NCBI GenBank assembly: GCA_946480785.1
Contig: CAMLLD010000008.1
Coordinates: 37,369-101,368, forward strand
Length of the DNA stretch: 64,000 nt
Source: an uncultured Blastocatellia bacterium
GTDB taxonomy: Bacteria; Acidobacteriota; Blastocatellia; Pyrinomonadales; Pyrinomonadaceae
Direction of reading: 5' to 3'
The position numbers were made by a program, and so were the translations under genes. The notes under the pieces were generated by a model, which did no database searches, was not told the DNA's origin, and was given only the letters and a program-made list of their open reading frames with translations. Positions 34,491 to 43,454 of this stretch are shown here, in pieces (the stretch's first letter is position 1; each line of letters starts with the position of its first letter).

Positions 34491-37064
34491 ATGTCATCGC
34501 TAGTAAAAGGATTTCGTACCTGCTCGCAAGCGTTCTTTTCTTTCGTGATCATCTTGTCGTTATCCGGTGTTCCCGCGAGTTCCGTGAGCACCCCCAACTA
34601 CCGACCCGCACTTTCAACGAATGCTCTGCCACTTAATTTCGAACTCAATGAAGGCCAAACAAACGAACGCGTCAAATTCCTCGCGCGCAGCAATGGCTAC
34701 GTCCTCTTCCTGACCGCCACCGAAGCGGTCATGGCTTTCGACAACCCGGCAGTTCACCGCAAGGGAAAAGAGAATCGCGATCCCCGCGACGATAGTGACT
34801 TCGCCGCAACGGAGAAAAAAGGCCGGCCGCCACGCTCCATCGTGCGGATGAAATTAAAAGGCGCCAACCCGGCGCCGCAAATCGAGGGACTCGATCAGTT
34901 GCCCGCGATCAGTAACTACTTTGCCAGAGATGATCCGGCTTCGTGGAGAACCGGTATTCCGAATTTCGCTCGCGTTCGTTATGCGCAGGTGTATCCCGGC
35001 ATCGACATGATTTATTACGGCGAGCAGCGGCGGCTGGAATACGACTTCATCGTCGCGCCGGGAACGAATCCGGACCAGATTGAGATCGGTTTTGGCGGCA
35101 TTCAAAACTTCGAGATCAGTCGCCTCGGAGACCTGCTGCTGCAAAACGGGCAGACGCCAATCCAGCTCAGCAAGCCCGCTGCATACCAGGAGATCGACGG
35201 CGTCAAAGAGGAAGTTACGATCGATTACGTGCCGAAGGATCTGCACAGCGTGGGGTTTCAACTCGGTGCGTACGATCGAAACCGACCGTTGATTATCGAC
35301 CCGGTGCTGGTCTATTCGACTTACCTCGGCGGCAGCGGCTTCGATCAAGGTTATGCGATTGCCACCGACGCGCTCGGCAATGCGTACGTCACGGGCCAGA
35401 CTGCCGCTATCGACTTTCCCGTTACAGCGGGAGCTTTTCAAACCAATTACGGCGGCGGCGATGCCTTTGTGGCGAAGCTCAATCCGGCAGGTAGCGCGTT
35501 GGTCTATGCGACCTATCTCAACAGCGCGAGCGGCAATGGCATTGCCGTCGACTCTGCCGGTAACGCTTACATAACCGGAGATGCCGGGCCGCTTAGTTTT
35601 CCCACCACCGCGGGTGCGTTTCAGACCGCGCCGCTGGGTTACGACACGTTTGTGACTAAACTCAATTCGTCAGGCTCAGGGCTCGTCTACTCAGCGCGGT
35701 TCGGAGGTAACCTCGACGACTTTGGCCGTGGTATAGCGATCGACGGCAGTGGCAATGCTTACATCACGGGTTGGACCGTTTGTCGTTCGACCGTTTGCAC
35801 GTTTCCGACTGTCAATGCTTTTCAACCGAATTACGCGGGCGGAAACAACGATGCGTTTGTAACGAAGATAGACAGCAGCGGTTCGTCGCTGATCTATTCA
35901 ACCTACCTCGGCGGCGGCAAGATCATTAACGGCACTGACGATTGGGGCGAAGCGATTGCGGTCGACACAGCCGGAAGCGCTTATGTAACCGGATACACCT
36001 ATGCGCCTGACTTTCCTGTCACTGCGGGTGCGTTTGATACGTCGCGAGCTGGACTCGATGCGTTCGTTACCAAATTTACGCCCGATGGCGCGGCGCTGGT
36101 CTACTCCACTTTTCTCGGCGGCGCTGGTCGCGAGCAGGGCCAGGGCATCGCAGTCGACGCGAATGGAAATGCGTACGTCACCGGCATAACGGAGTCGTTC
36201 GATAGTCCGTTTACCTCCGCGTACGAAGGATTTCCCGTAACGGCCGGCGCCTTTCAAACGAAGGGTAGCTACGACGCTTTCGTTACGAAACTGAACGCGA
36301 AAGGATCGGCGCTGATCTATTCGACGTATCTGGGCGGCAGTGCAGGCGTGGATCGCGGTTGGGCCATTGCGCTGGATGCTGCGGGCAATGCTTGTGTAAC
36401 CGGCGATACGGCTTCGACTGATTTTCCCGTCGTTAACGCGATCCAGGGTGCGTATGGAGGCGGCGCAAGCGATGCATTTGTAACGAAGCTGAACGCCTCT
36501 GGTTCGGGGCTGGCCTATTCAACGTTTCTCGGCGGAGATCTAACCGACGAGGGACGCGGGATCGCTTGTAGTGGTAGTGGCGATATTTACGCTACCGGCG
36601 ATACTTCGTCGGCAAACTTTCCGACCACAAACGCATTGCAGGTTAACAACGCCGGCGGCAGCAACAATCATGACGATGCATTTGTGGTGCGGATCGGTAA
36701 CGCATTAACACCCGCGCCCACTCCTACACCGACGCCAATACCAACGCCGACTGCGACACCGTTGCCGACACCGACACCAGTCGCAACACCAACACCGACG
36801 CCCGCTCCCGTGGTCGACACCGTCAAAATCCAGCGCGCGGAATACCAACGTGCGAAGGGAATTTTGCGCGTCGATGCCACAGGTACAGAACCCAGCGCGA
36901 CATTGCGTGTTTATGTCACGACGACCGGAGCCCTCGTGGGGACGTTAAAGAACAACAGTAGCGGGCGGTTTAGCGCGTCGCTGCCCTGGCCGGCGTATCC
37001 CGAGAACATTACGGTTCGCAGCACGTTCGGCGGGTCTGCTTCGAGTGCGGTCACGCCAAAGTAA
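34491..37064 (+). CDS. Secreted SBBP-repeat beta-propeller protein
   Basis: After a signal region (FFSFVIILSLSGVPASSVS) and an N-terminal domain of about 240 aa (LPLNFELNEGQTNERVKFLA; VYPGIDMIYYGEQRRLEYDF), the protein has about seven SBBP units. Each carries a D(A/T)FVTKL-like motif, a VYSTYLGG-like end and a GNAYVTG-like turn. A Thr-Pro linker (PTPTPTPIPTPT) joins to a small C-terminal beta domain. SBBP proteins are cell-surface or secreted propellers of unknown ligand. RBS GAGAGGGGGG lies 9 bases before the ATG. It sits between the giant oxidase and a YVTN propeller in the same direction, so it may be part of an extracellular complex, though the terminator upstream makes full co-transcription uncertain. 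Confidence 0.85.
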   Translation: MSSLVKGFRTCSQAFFSFVIILSLSGVPASSVSTPNYRPALSTNALPLNFELNEGQTNERVKFLARSNGYVLFLTATEAVMAFDNPAVHRKGKENRDPRDDSDFAATEKKGRPPRSIVRMKLKGANPAPQIEGLDQLPAISNYFARDDPASWRTGIPNFARVRYAQVYPGIDMIYYGEQRRLEYDFIVAPGTNPDQIEIGFGGIQNFEISRLGDLLLQNGQTPIQLSKPAAYQEIDGVKEEVTIDYVPKDLHSVGFQLGAYDRNRPLIIDPVLVYSTYLGGSGFDQGYAIATDALGNAYVTGQTAAIDFPVTAGAFQTNYGGGDAFVAKLNPAGSALVYATYLNSASGNGIAVDSAGNAYITGDAGPLSFPTTAGAFQTAPLGYDTFVTKLNSSGSGLVYSARFGGNLDDFGRGIAIDGSGNAYITGWTVCRSTVCTFPTVNAFQPNYAGGNNDAFVTKIDSSGSSLIYSTYLGGGKIINGTDDWGEAIAVDTAGSAYVTGYTYAPDFPVTAGAFDTSRAGLDAFVTKFTPDGAALVYSTFLGGAGREQGQGIAVDANGNAYVTGITESFDSPFTSAYEGFPVTAGAFQTKGSYDAFVTKLNAKGSALIYSTYLGGSAGVDRGWAIALDAAGNACVTGDTASTDFPVVNAIQGAYGGGASDAFVTKLNASGSGLAYSTFLGGDLTDEGRGIACSGSGDIYATGDTSSANFPTTNALQVNNAGGSNNHDDAFVVRIGNALTPAPTPTPTPIPTPTATPLPTPTPVATPTPTPAPVVDTVKIQRAEYQRAKGILRVDATGTEPSATLRVYVTTTGALVGTLKNNSSGRFSASLPWPAYPENITVRSTFGGSASSAVTPK

Positions 37065-37209
37065 GTGGATCTGTTTTTTTTCGCAGGGTGCGAGGTATTT
37101 TCCGCAATTCCTCGCACCCGACGGCGTCCTGGACCAACAAATGGACCATCCTGACTGCGGGCATAAGAGTTGCACAAACGGAGTCAATTACGTCGAGAGG
37201 AGTGCAAAC

Positions 37210-39162
37210 ATGACTCACCTGAACATCCACCGTCTTATCGCACAACTGATTTGCTTCGTCCTGCTTGCGGTTGCTGTGCACGCACAAGAACCCGCTAAAA
37301 AAGATCCACCAAAACCAGAGCCACCGAAGAAGACAATACAAACGCAAAAGATCGTGGAGCAGGGCGTCGCGATCGAGTTTACGGCCGAGCCGCTGGCCCA
37401 GAACATAAATTCAATCAGGGCCGCCGAAGATGTTAACGTCAGGTTCACAGTCACTGACACCACGACCGGCACACCTGTGAAGGGATTGGGCCTTTCCGCC
37501 TGGATCAGCATGCGTGAGGGCGATAAACCAAGCGACGCTGCTCAGTGTAAGGACAAGATCCGGTCGTATCTCACCGGCAGCATGCGTGCGCGTCCCGACG
37601 TTGATTTAAATTCCTATTACATACTTTCGTTGAACAAGAGTGCGGACATTTCAGTTATCGATCCGCTGTTAGGTTTTGGCGGCAGCAAACTGCTCACGCT
37701 CATAATGATGAAAAGCCCGGGCGAAGACTGGCTGCTCACTCGTGATGGTGAATTGGTGTTCGTAACTCTACCCGCGATCAATCAAGTCGCCGTTATCCCC
37801 ACTCGCAGTTGGCAAGTACTCAGTTACATCGATGCCGGCACGAGTCCCACTCGCATCGCCATGCAGCCCGACCAGCACTACCTCTGGGTCGCAAACGTCG
37901 GCAATGAAAAAGAAGGCGGCGTGACGGTTATAGATCCGGCAACCCTCAAGGTCGTAGCGACGATACCGACCGGCCTCGGCGATCACGACATCGTCATGAG
38001 CGTGGACAGCAGGTACGTTTTTGTTTCGAATCGCGGAACTGACACCGTGTCGGTTATTGACGTTCAGAAACTGGAAAAGATTAGCGACCTCAAAATTGGT
38101 GCAACACCATCGTCAATGGCCGTGTCTGAACTCAGCAATTCCATTTATGCAGCGAGCGAGAGCGATGGCAGTGTTACGGTGATCGACGGCCAAAGCCGGC
38201 AAATCGTCACGCGTATGAAGACCAAGCCTGGCGCGCGCTCGATTCGATTCGCCCCCGGCGGCCGGTATGGCTTCGTGCTCAACACGAAAGAGGGCACCGT
38301 TTCAATTTTCGATGCGGCATCGAATCAGATACTTCACGAAGTCAAGGTCGGCAAAGCGCCGGATCAGATTATGTTCAGCGAGACGTTCGCTTTCGTCAGA
38401 TCGCTCGATACGGAAAGCGTCGCGATGTTGCGACTCGCAACGATTGGCAAAGAGGTTGACATCACCGATTTCCCCGGTGGGCAGGCCGCTCCGCGAAATG
38501 GTTCAGCTCCGGTACATGCTGATTCGATCGTACTGGCGCCGGAAGGGAACTCAGTAGTGGTGGCGAATCCGGTTGATAGAATTCTTTATTACTACACCGA
38601 GGGCATGGCGGCGCCGATGGGCGACTTCCAAAACTACCGCCGTGAGCCGATGGCGGTGTTGGTCGTAGATCGCAGCTTGCGTGAGATCAAACCCGGCGTT
38701 TATTCAACAATCACAAAGTTGCCGGCCAGCGGACATTATGACGTCGCCTTCCTTAACGATGCTCCACGCGTATCCCATTGTTTCGATCTGAGTGCCGCTC
38801 CCAATCCGTCCTTCAAAGAGGAACGGGCGGTAGCGCTTCGTCTCGAACACCAACTGAAAGACTTCAAGATGCCGGTCGGCAAAGACTTTACGTTCCGTTT
38901 CAAGCTCACCGACACCGCGACGGGAAATCCGAAGACTGGCCTGGATGACGTACGCGTGTTGACGTTCATGAGCTCCAGCGGCTGGCAACACCGCGACTTT
39001 GCCACGTCAGTGGGGAACGGAATTTATGAAGTCAAAATCAACGTGCCGGAAGCAGGGGTCTACACGATATTTTTTGAGTCTGCGTCGATGGGGGTTCGTT
39101 ACAGAGACTTTCCTTACCTGATGCTGCACGCAGTCGGCTCAAAAACTACGGGAGGTAATTGA
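37210..39162 (+). CDS. Secreted YVTN-type beta-propeller protein
   Basis: The 650-aa protein has a signal peptide (LIAQLICFVLLAVAVHAQ), a Pro/Lys-rich linker and an N-terminal beta domain. A seven-blade-type YVTN propeller follows (blades such as YLWVANVGNEKEGGVTVID, YVFVSNRGTDTVSVIDV, SIYAASESDGSVTVIDG), then a second beta domain resembling the first (FKLTDTATGNPKTGLDDVRV against FTVTDTTTGTPVKGLGLSAW). Propellers of this type in redox operons can bind haem d1-like or copper cofactors or be protein scaffolds; no cofactor site is clear here. RBS GAGAGGAG supports the ATG. The SCO gene follows after one base, so they are co-translated. Confidence 0.87.
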   Translation: MTHLNIHRLIAQLICFVLLAVAVHAQEPAKKDPPKPEPPKKTIQTQKIVEQGVAIEFTAEPLAQNINSIRAAEDVNVRFTVTDTTTGTPVKGLGLSAWISMREGDKPSDAAQCKDKIRSYLTGSMRARPDVDLNSYYILSLNKSADISVIDPLLGFGGSKLLTLIMMKSPGEDWLLTRDGELVFVTLPAINQVAVIPTRSWQVLSYIDAGTSPTRIAMQPDQHYLWVANVGNEKEGGVTVIDPATLKVVATIPTGLGDHDIVMSVDSRYVFVSNRGTDTVSVIDVQKLEKISDLKIGATPSSMAVSELSNSIYAASESDGSVTVIDGQSRQIVTRMKTKPGARSIRFAPGGRYGFVLNTKEGTVSIFDAASNQILHEVKVGKAPDQIMFSETFAFVRSLDTESVAMLRLATIGKEVDITDFPGGQAAPRNGSAPVHADSIVLAPEGNSVVVANPVDRILYYYTEGMAAPMGDFQNYRREPMAVLVVDRSLREIKPGVYSTITKLPASGHYDVAFLNDAPRVSHCFDLSAAPNPSFKEERAVALRLEHQLKDFKMPVGKDFTFRFKLTDTATGNPKTGLDDVRVLTFMSSSGWQHRDFATSVGNGIYEVKINVPEAGVYTIFFESASMGVRYRDFPYLMLHAVGSKTTGGN

Positions 39163-39163
39163 G

Positions 39164-39961
39164 ATGACTACCCGATTGATGTTGACGCTTGTAGTTCTCG
39201 CTGCGTTCATCTGCGTCATCGAAGTCCGAGCGCAGCAGTCAGCCACGAGGGTTCCACTTCCCGCTGAGTCGAAGAAGCTGGTGGGAACTTACTCTTGCCC
39301 GATGCACCCGGAGATCAAGTCGACGAAACCGGGCAAGTGTCCGAAATGCAAGATGGACCTGCGACTCAAGAATGAAACCAGCGTCGCGGTAAACAATAAA
39401 CCCACTGAACCTCCTTTGCCGGAGCCCAACACGTCTGCATCGTCGAGCAAGATGGTCATTCCCGACGTTGAAGTACTGGACCAGGACGGCAATGTGCTTC
39501 ACTTCTATAGCGACCTCATCAGGAACAAAACAGTAGCGATCAACTTCATCTTCACTAACTGCACCACGATCTGTCCGCCACTGGCGGCAACCTTTGCGCG
39601 CGTGCAGAAGGAGATGGGTGATAAGGTGGGTAAAGACGTCCACTTTATTTCGATCAGCGTCGATCCACTCACAGACACACCCGAGCGACTCAAAATCTGG
39701 GGCGCGAAGTTCAAGGCCGGCCCCGGCTGGACCTTCGTTACCGGCGCGAAGCAGGAGATGGACAAGCTCCTGAATGCGCTCGGCGCGGCCGTTTCGAAGC
39801 GTGAGGACCACACGCCTGCAGTGATTATCGGCAACGACGCCAAAGGCGTTTGGACGCGCGCGTATGGTCTGGCAAAGCCGGGCCAGCTCGTCGGCTTGAT
39901 TGAAAACGTGATCGCTGGAAAGGTTGATGAGTCTTCAGAAAACATGGAGGCAAAACCATGA
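39164..39961 (+). CDS. SCO1/SenC-type copper protein with heavy-metal-binding domain
   Basis: The 265-aa protein has a signal helix (LMLTLVVLAAFICVIEVRA) and a heavy-metal-binding segment (YSCPMHPEIKST, GKCPKCKMDL). A SCO thioredoxin-like domain follows: FTNCTTICPPL gives the CxxxC pair, DPLTDTPERLKIWG is typical, and His in REDHTPAVIIG completes the Cu site. SCO proteins deliver copper to the CuA site of cytochrome oxidase or act as thiol reductants for copper proteins. GGAGG before the ATG and the one-base gap to the propeller gene fix the start. Next to a giant copper oxidase, a role in loading that enzyme is likely, but inferred. Confidence 0.9.
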   Translation: MTTRLMLTLVVLAAFICVIEVRAQQSATRVPLPAESKKLVGTYSCPMHPEIKSTKPGKCPKCKMDLRLKNETSVAVNNKPTEPPLPEPNTSASSSKMVIPDVEVLDQDGNVLHFYSDLIRNKTVAINFIFTNCTTICPPLAATFARVQKEMGDKVGKDVHFISISVDPLTDTPERLKIWGAKFKAGPGWTFVTGAKQEMDKLLNALGAAVSKREDHTPAVIIGNDAKGVWTRAYGLAKPGQLVGLIENVIAGKVDESSENMEAKP

Positions 39962-40587
39962 GACTACTCAGCGTGATCGCATTTGTCGTGTTCTTCGGCA
40001 GCGCAGTGCTTGGACAAGAGCCGGGTTCCGCGAACAAGCCAAAACCGCCCGAGCCGGCATCGATAGGGCAAACGAACGACAATGCATCCGCTGCCGCGGG
40101 TTCTGCGGCACAGCGCTACTTTTCAGACGTTGAGCTGATCGATCAGGACGGGCGGAAGCTGCGTTTCTACAGCGACGTCCTGAAAAACAAGATCGTGGCT
40201 ATCAATGCGTTCTTCACGACCTGCACGAACATTTGTCCGTCCATGAATCGCAATTTCGAGAAGATGCAGGACGCGCTCGGCGACCGTTTGGGCAAGGACG
40301 TATTCCTGGTTTCTATCACCGTGGACCCGGAGACTGATACACCGGAGCGGCTCAAGGAATATGGCCGCCGCTTTCATGCTCGTCCCGGCTGGTTGTTTCT
40401 GACGGGCAAGAAGGAGAACGTCGATTGGGCGCTTTACAAGCTGGGCCAGTACGTCGAAACCAAAGACGATCACACGAATATCTTCATCATCGGCAACGAA
40501 CCTAAAGGACTTTGGAAAAAGGCGTTTGGCCTGGCGAAGGCAGACGAATTGATCAAGATCCTCGACGACGTAATCAACGACCGGTAA
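39958..40587 (+). CDS. SCO1/SenC-type copper protein
   Basis: The 209-aa exported protein (signal LLSVIAFVVFFGSAVLG) is a second SCO domain without the metal-binding prefix: FTTCTNICPSMNRNFEK (CxxxC), DPETDTPERLKEYGRRF and the copper His in KDDHTNIFIIGN. The ATGA overlap with the preceding SCO gene shows tight coupling. Two SCO paralogues in a row suggest division of labour, for example one carrying copper and one reducing the Cys pair. It ends the copper-oxidase run; a palindromic repeat follows. Confidence 0.9.
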   Translation: MRLLSVIAFVVFFGSAVLGQEPGSANKPKPPEPASIGQTNDNASAAAGSAAQRYFSDVELIDQDGRKLRFYSDVLKNKIVAINAFFTTCTNICPSMNRNFEKMQDALGDRLGKDVFLVSITVDPETDTPERLKEYGRRFHARPGWLFLTGKKENVDWALYKLGQYVETKDDHTNIFIIGNEPKGLWKKAFGLAKADELIKILDDVINDR

Positions 40588-40599
40588 CACGGGTTTCCC

Positions 40600-40657
40600 T
40601 GGAGTGCAGGGACTTGTCACCGCTTTGGCCAAAGCGCCGACGAGTCGGCGCACTCCA
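40600..40657. repeat. Palindromic intergenic repeat (REP/REPIN-like)
   Basis: TGGAGTGC (40600-40607) is the reverse complement of GCACTCCA (40650-40657). Inside are CGCTTTGGCCAAAGCG (40621-40636) and GCCGACGAGTCGGC (40636-40649). The layout matches a family of foldable intergenic repeats I recall from Acidobacteriota, where longer forms of about 110 bases occur; this copy would be a short form. It could end transcription of the SCO genes. Confidence 0.6.
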
Positions 40658-40771
40658 TGCAAATCGCACCAGTCGAGACACCTTTCAAAACGACGGCGTT
40701 CTTGTTTAATATACCCTCCGAACCGCGTTGCCGCGCGGAGATTCATAATTATCGTGCAGGAGCGGAATTGA

Positions 40772-41050
40772 ATGACTTACATCGTAGCCGAGCCGTGTGT
40801 TAATTGCCGCTATACCGACTGTGCCCTCGTTTGTCCCGTCGAGGCTTTTCACCTCGACGACGACATGCTCGTGATCAATCCCGAGACTTGTATCGATTGC
40901 GATGCGTGTGTGCCGGAGTGTCCGGTCGAGGCAGTCTTCTCGGAAGCTAACCTGCCGGCGGACTGGGCCAGCTACACCGCGATCAATGCGGATCGCGCGC
41001 TCAGCGGTCTGCCGACGATCTCGGCGCGTCTCGATCCGCTTTGCGAATAG
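40772..41050 (+). CDS. fdxA: 7Fe (3Fe-4S/4Fe-4S) ferredoxin
   Basis: The 92-aa protein matches FdxA-type ferredoxins: EPCVNCRYTDCALVCPVEAF holds the 3Fe-4S ligands with an extra Cys, and PETCIDCDACVPECPVEAVF the 4Fe-4S ligands, followed by the family's C-terminal extension (FSEANLPADWASYTAINA). It carries electrons in the cytoplasm; the partner cannot be read from the sequence. Length and motifs are complete. A small membrane-anchored protein follows after 22 bases. Confidence 0.93.
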   Translation: MTYIVAEPCVNCRYTDCALVCPVEAFHLDDDMLVINPETCIDCDACVPECPVEAVFSEANLPADWASYTAINADRALSGLPTISARLDPLCE

Positions 41051-41072
41051 CCCCAGCGGTAACTTAAAAGAG

Positions 41073-41375
41073 ATGAGAAAGCGCACCGGTTGGCTGATTG
41101 GCGCCTTCGCACTCACGGCTGGTGCGATCGGCGCCGCTACCACTCGCCGGAAACGACACAAAATGCAGGCGACGAGGAAACCAAGTGACGTTTGGGCCAG
41201 GCCGGGCATGTTGGTCACGTTCCGCGCCGAACTTATGCCCAGTCGCGATCGCGAGGAACGCACGTTTCGCGTGAAGGACTTACTGCCCAGCGGTCGTGTT
41301 TCGCTGCAAGGTGTTGATGGTGAGCACGCGGAGAAGGAATTCGAGCCGGTCCAATTGGATCGTCCGCTCGAATAA
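41073..41375 (+). CDS. Small membrane-anchored hypothetical protein
   Basis: The 100-aa protein starts with a hydrophobic stretch (GWLIGAFALTAGAIGAATT) followed by a basic cluster (RRKRHK) and a small beta domain (MLVTFRAELMPSRDREERTF, GRVSLQGVDGEHAEKEFE). It is probably held in the membrane with the rest inside the cell. I do not recognise the family. AAAAGAG before the ATG supports this start over the longer open frame from 40902, which overlaps the ferredoxin gene. It ends 9 bases from a convergent gene. Confidence 0.65.
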   Translation: MRKRTGWLIGAFALTAGAIGAATTRRKRHKMQATRKPSDVWARPGMLVTFRAELMPSRDREERTFRVKDLLPSGRVSLQGVDGEHAEKEFEPVQLDRPLE

Positions 41376-41383
41376 TTCAAAGC

Positions 41384-42160
41384 CTACCAGTTATAAATTT
41401 TTCCCGGCTCCATTACGCTCAACTTCGGAATGCCCAACGCGTCGAGTTGCTGAACGATCTCGCTGCGATAAGTGGGTTTGAGATGCACGGCCATGATGTC
41501 CATGCCGTTGTGAGTCAACTTCTTCAATTCCTCGCCAAGCGACGCGGGCGTGAAGTGACGCGAGACTTCCGCGAGCTTCGCCATCCCGTTCGGAAACGAC
41601 GCCTCGATCAGCAGCGCATCGAGTTGCTTCACTCCATTAACCAGCTTCCAAAACTCATCCGTCTCCGCCGTATCCGAACTGAAAGCCACACTCGTCCGCC
41701 CGTCGGAAACGATCAAACCCACTGTCGGCACGATGTGATTCACCGGCACGGCAACGACGCTCAGATGGGCCACTGAAAACGACTGGCCCACCGGAATCGG
41801 CACGTACTCCATCACTGGTCCATAATCATTCTTCAAGTCGGAAAAACGCGGATACACGTTCCAGTTAAAAACGTCGCGTTCGAGCAGATCGATGACTTCC
41901 GGCGTCGCATGAACGCGCACCGGTTCCTGCAACAACGGATAAAGATCGTCGATGAAGATAGGCAAACTGGCGATGTGGTCCATGTGCGGATGCGTGACGA
42001 TGACGTCGCGAACTTTGTTGCGCTGCTCGTTGTTGAGCGCGATCGCGATGCTGCCCGCGTCGACGGCAACGCGATCATCGATGAGGAAACAGGTCAGACG
42101 TTGTTCCAGGGTTGCGACACCCTGGTCATCAAACGTACTCGGTAAAAGTTCGATTCTCAC
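41384..42160 (-). CDS. Metallo-beta-lactamase-fold hydrolase, class II cyclic-nucleotide phosphodiesterase-like
   Basis: The 258-aa protein has the MBL metal motif THPHMDHIASLPIF (HxHxDH), a second His in VPVNHIVPTVGL, the Asp in FSSDTAETDEF and the late His in VHLKPTYRSEI. The order and the start (IELLPSTFDD) resemble class II 3',5'-cyclic-nucleotide phosphodiesterases, which hydrolyse cAMP or cGMP; other phosphodiesterase activities are possible. No signal peptide is seen, so it is cytoplasmic. It lies upstream of nothing on its strand that would name its pathway. Confidence 0.8.
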   Translation of the reverse strand: MRIELLPSTFDDQGVATLEQRLTCFLIDDRVAVDAGSIAIALNNEQRNKVRDVIVTHPHMDHIASLPIFIDDLYPLLQEPVRVHATPEVIDLLERDVFNWNVYPRFSDLKNDYGPVMEYVPIPVGQSFSVAHLSVVAVPVNHIVPTVGLIVSDGRTSVAFSSDTAETDEFWKLVNGVKQLDALLIEASFPNGMAKLAEVSRHFTPASLGEELKKLTHNGMDIMAVHLKPTYRSEIVQQLDALGIPKLSVMEPGKIYNW

Positions 42161-42254
42161 GAGCTTCCAGCTCTGTTGGATTGCCGTCCAAGACCGCGCC
42201 AGTATATGTCAGAAAGGAGACACTCAGCGAGCGTTATTCCTGAAATTGATGGTC

Positions 42255-43424
42255 CTACCGGCGGCGCAATTCGTTCACCAGATCCTGCAACGCCTGCAAA
42301 TACGCCGCTTCCTGCGCCCGCGCCTCATCGGCGCCGCTATAAACACCGCGCGAAATACGGCTGCGGTGAAACGCGAGCTCGCTGGCGAGTTGATTGAAAC
42401 GTTTGCGCGCGCGCCAGCCTTTGTAGCCGCCTTGTGAAAGCGCGCGGAACGAAGAACCCATGCGCCCGAAAATCGATCCGACCTGGTCGTATTCTTCACG
42501 CGTCAGAAAACCGCGATCAAGATCGACGACGAGAAACTGCCGCACCATCTTACCCTCGCGGTGCAAAGCAAAACCGATCACGACGAGCATGATCACAAAC
42601 GCCGGCACCATCACGACGATGTACGTCAGTACGAAGACTGGTCCACCACCAATCACCGCCGAGCCGTTCCAGATGCTGTGCATGAAGATCGCCATGAGCA
42701 AGCCGATAATGGGCGTCACGATCTTCACGAACGTGTTAGTCGATTGCCGCGCGAGTCCGAGTCCGATGCCCGTCATGCTCGTAAACAACGGATGTGAAAA
42801 CGGCGCGAAGAAGCCGCGAATGACGAAGATCAAAGGCAACGCGCCGTGGCCCGCCGCCGCCGCTTTGCCGTAGTAAAGAACGTTCTCGGTCATCGCGAAA
42901 CCGAGCGCGCTCAACGACGCGTAGACGATGCCGTCAACGACGCCGTCAAACTCATCTTTCTTCCAAAAGAAAAAGATGAACAGGATGCACGCCTTGCCGC
43001 TCTCTTCGACGATCGGCGCTGAGATCACCGCCGCAAATGCTTCGCCCGCGTTCGCATTTGAAAGCGCGCCGACCACGCCCTGGCTCGTCGTGTTCAGCAG
43101 AAATGCGAAGAACGTCGCGACGAGTGCGCCCCAGAAGAACGCGGTCGCGAGCATCCAGAGCGGCTCAGCTTCGTAACGATCGATCCACAACACGAGAATG
43201 ATGTAGAGCGGCACCGGAATGGTCGCGGCGATAAAGCCGAGCAGCAGCGCGACTGGTCCAGTCTCGATGCCGATCACGATCAGCACGAGCAGGCCGAGAA
43301 ATGAAGCGATGAGCATCGCCAGAATGCCTAGCGCGACTTTGATCGCACTCACGCGCGGCGTGCGGGTGATGATAATGGTGGGCGCCGCCGCTACCAGAGG
43401 TTCGGGTTGATTCGGGTAGGTCAT
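42255..43424 (-). CDS. PrsW-family intramembrane metalloprotease
   Basis: The 389-aa protein has a short polar N-terminus, about eight membrane helices and the PrsW signature: APIVEESGKACILFIFFFW (EExxK), FDGVVDGIVYASLSALGFAM with TENVLYYG, and a later His in IFMHSIWNG. PrsW-type proteases cut anti-sigma factors or related membrane proteins to release regulators. The last 100 residues are cytoplasmic and basic (YKGWRARKRFNQLASELAFH). The target is not apparent; the sigma/anti-sigma pair at the window start is a possible but unsupported candidate. Confidence 0.88.
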   Translation of the reverse strand: MTYPNQPEPLVAAAPTIIITRTPRVSAIKVALGILAMLIASFLGLLVLIVIGIETGPVALLLGFIAATIPVPLYIILVLWIDRYEAEPLWMLATAFFWGALVATFFAFLLNTTSQGVVGALSNANAGEAFAAVISAPIVEESGKACILFIFFFWKKDEFDGVVDGIVYASLSALGFAMTENVLYYGKAAAAGHGALPLIFVIRGFFAPFSHPLFTSMTGIGLGLARQSTNTFVKIVTPIIGLLMAIFMHSIWNGSAVIGGGPVFVLTYIVVMVPAFVIMLVVIGFALHREGKMVRQFLVVDLDRGFLTREEYDQVGSIFGRMGSSFRALSQGGYKGWRARKRFNQLASELAFHRSRISRGVYSGADEARAQEAAYLQALQDLVNELRRR

Positions 43425-43454
43425 AAGTCGCGCAGTATAGTCGATGGTGGCGGA

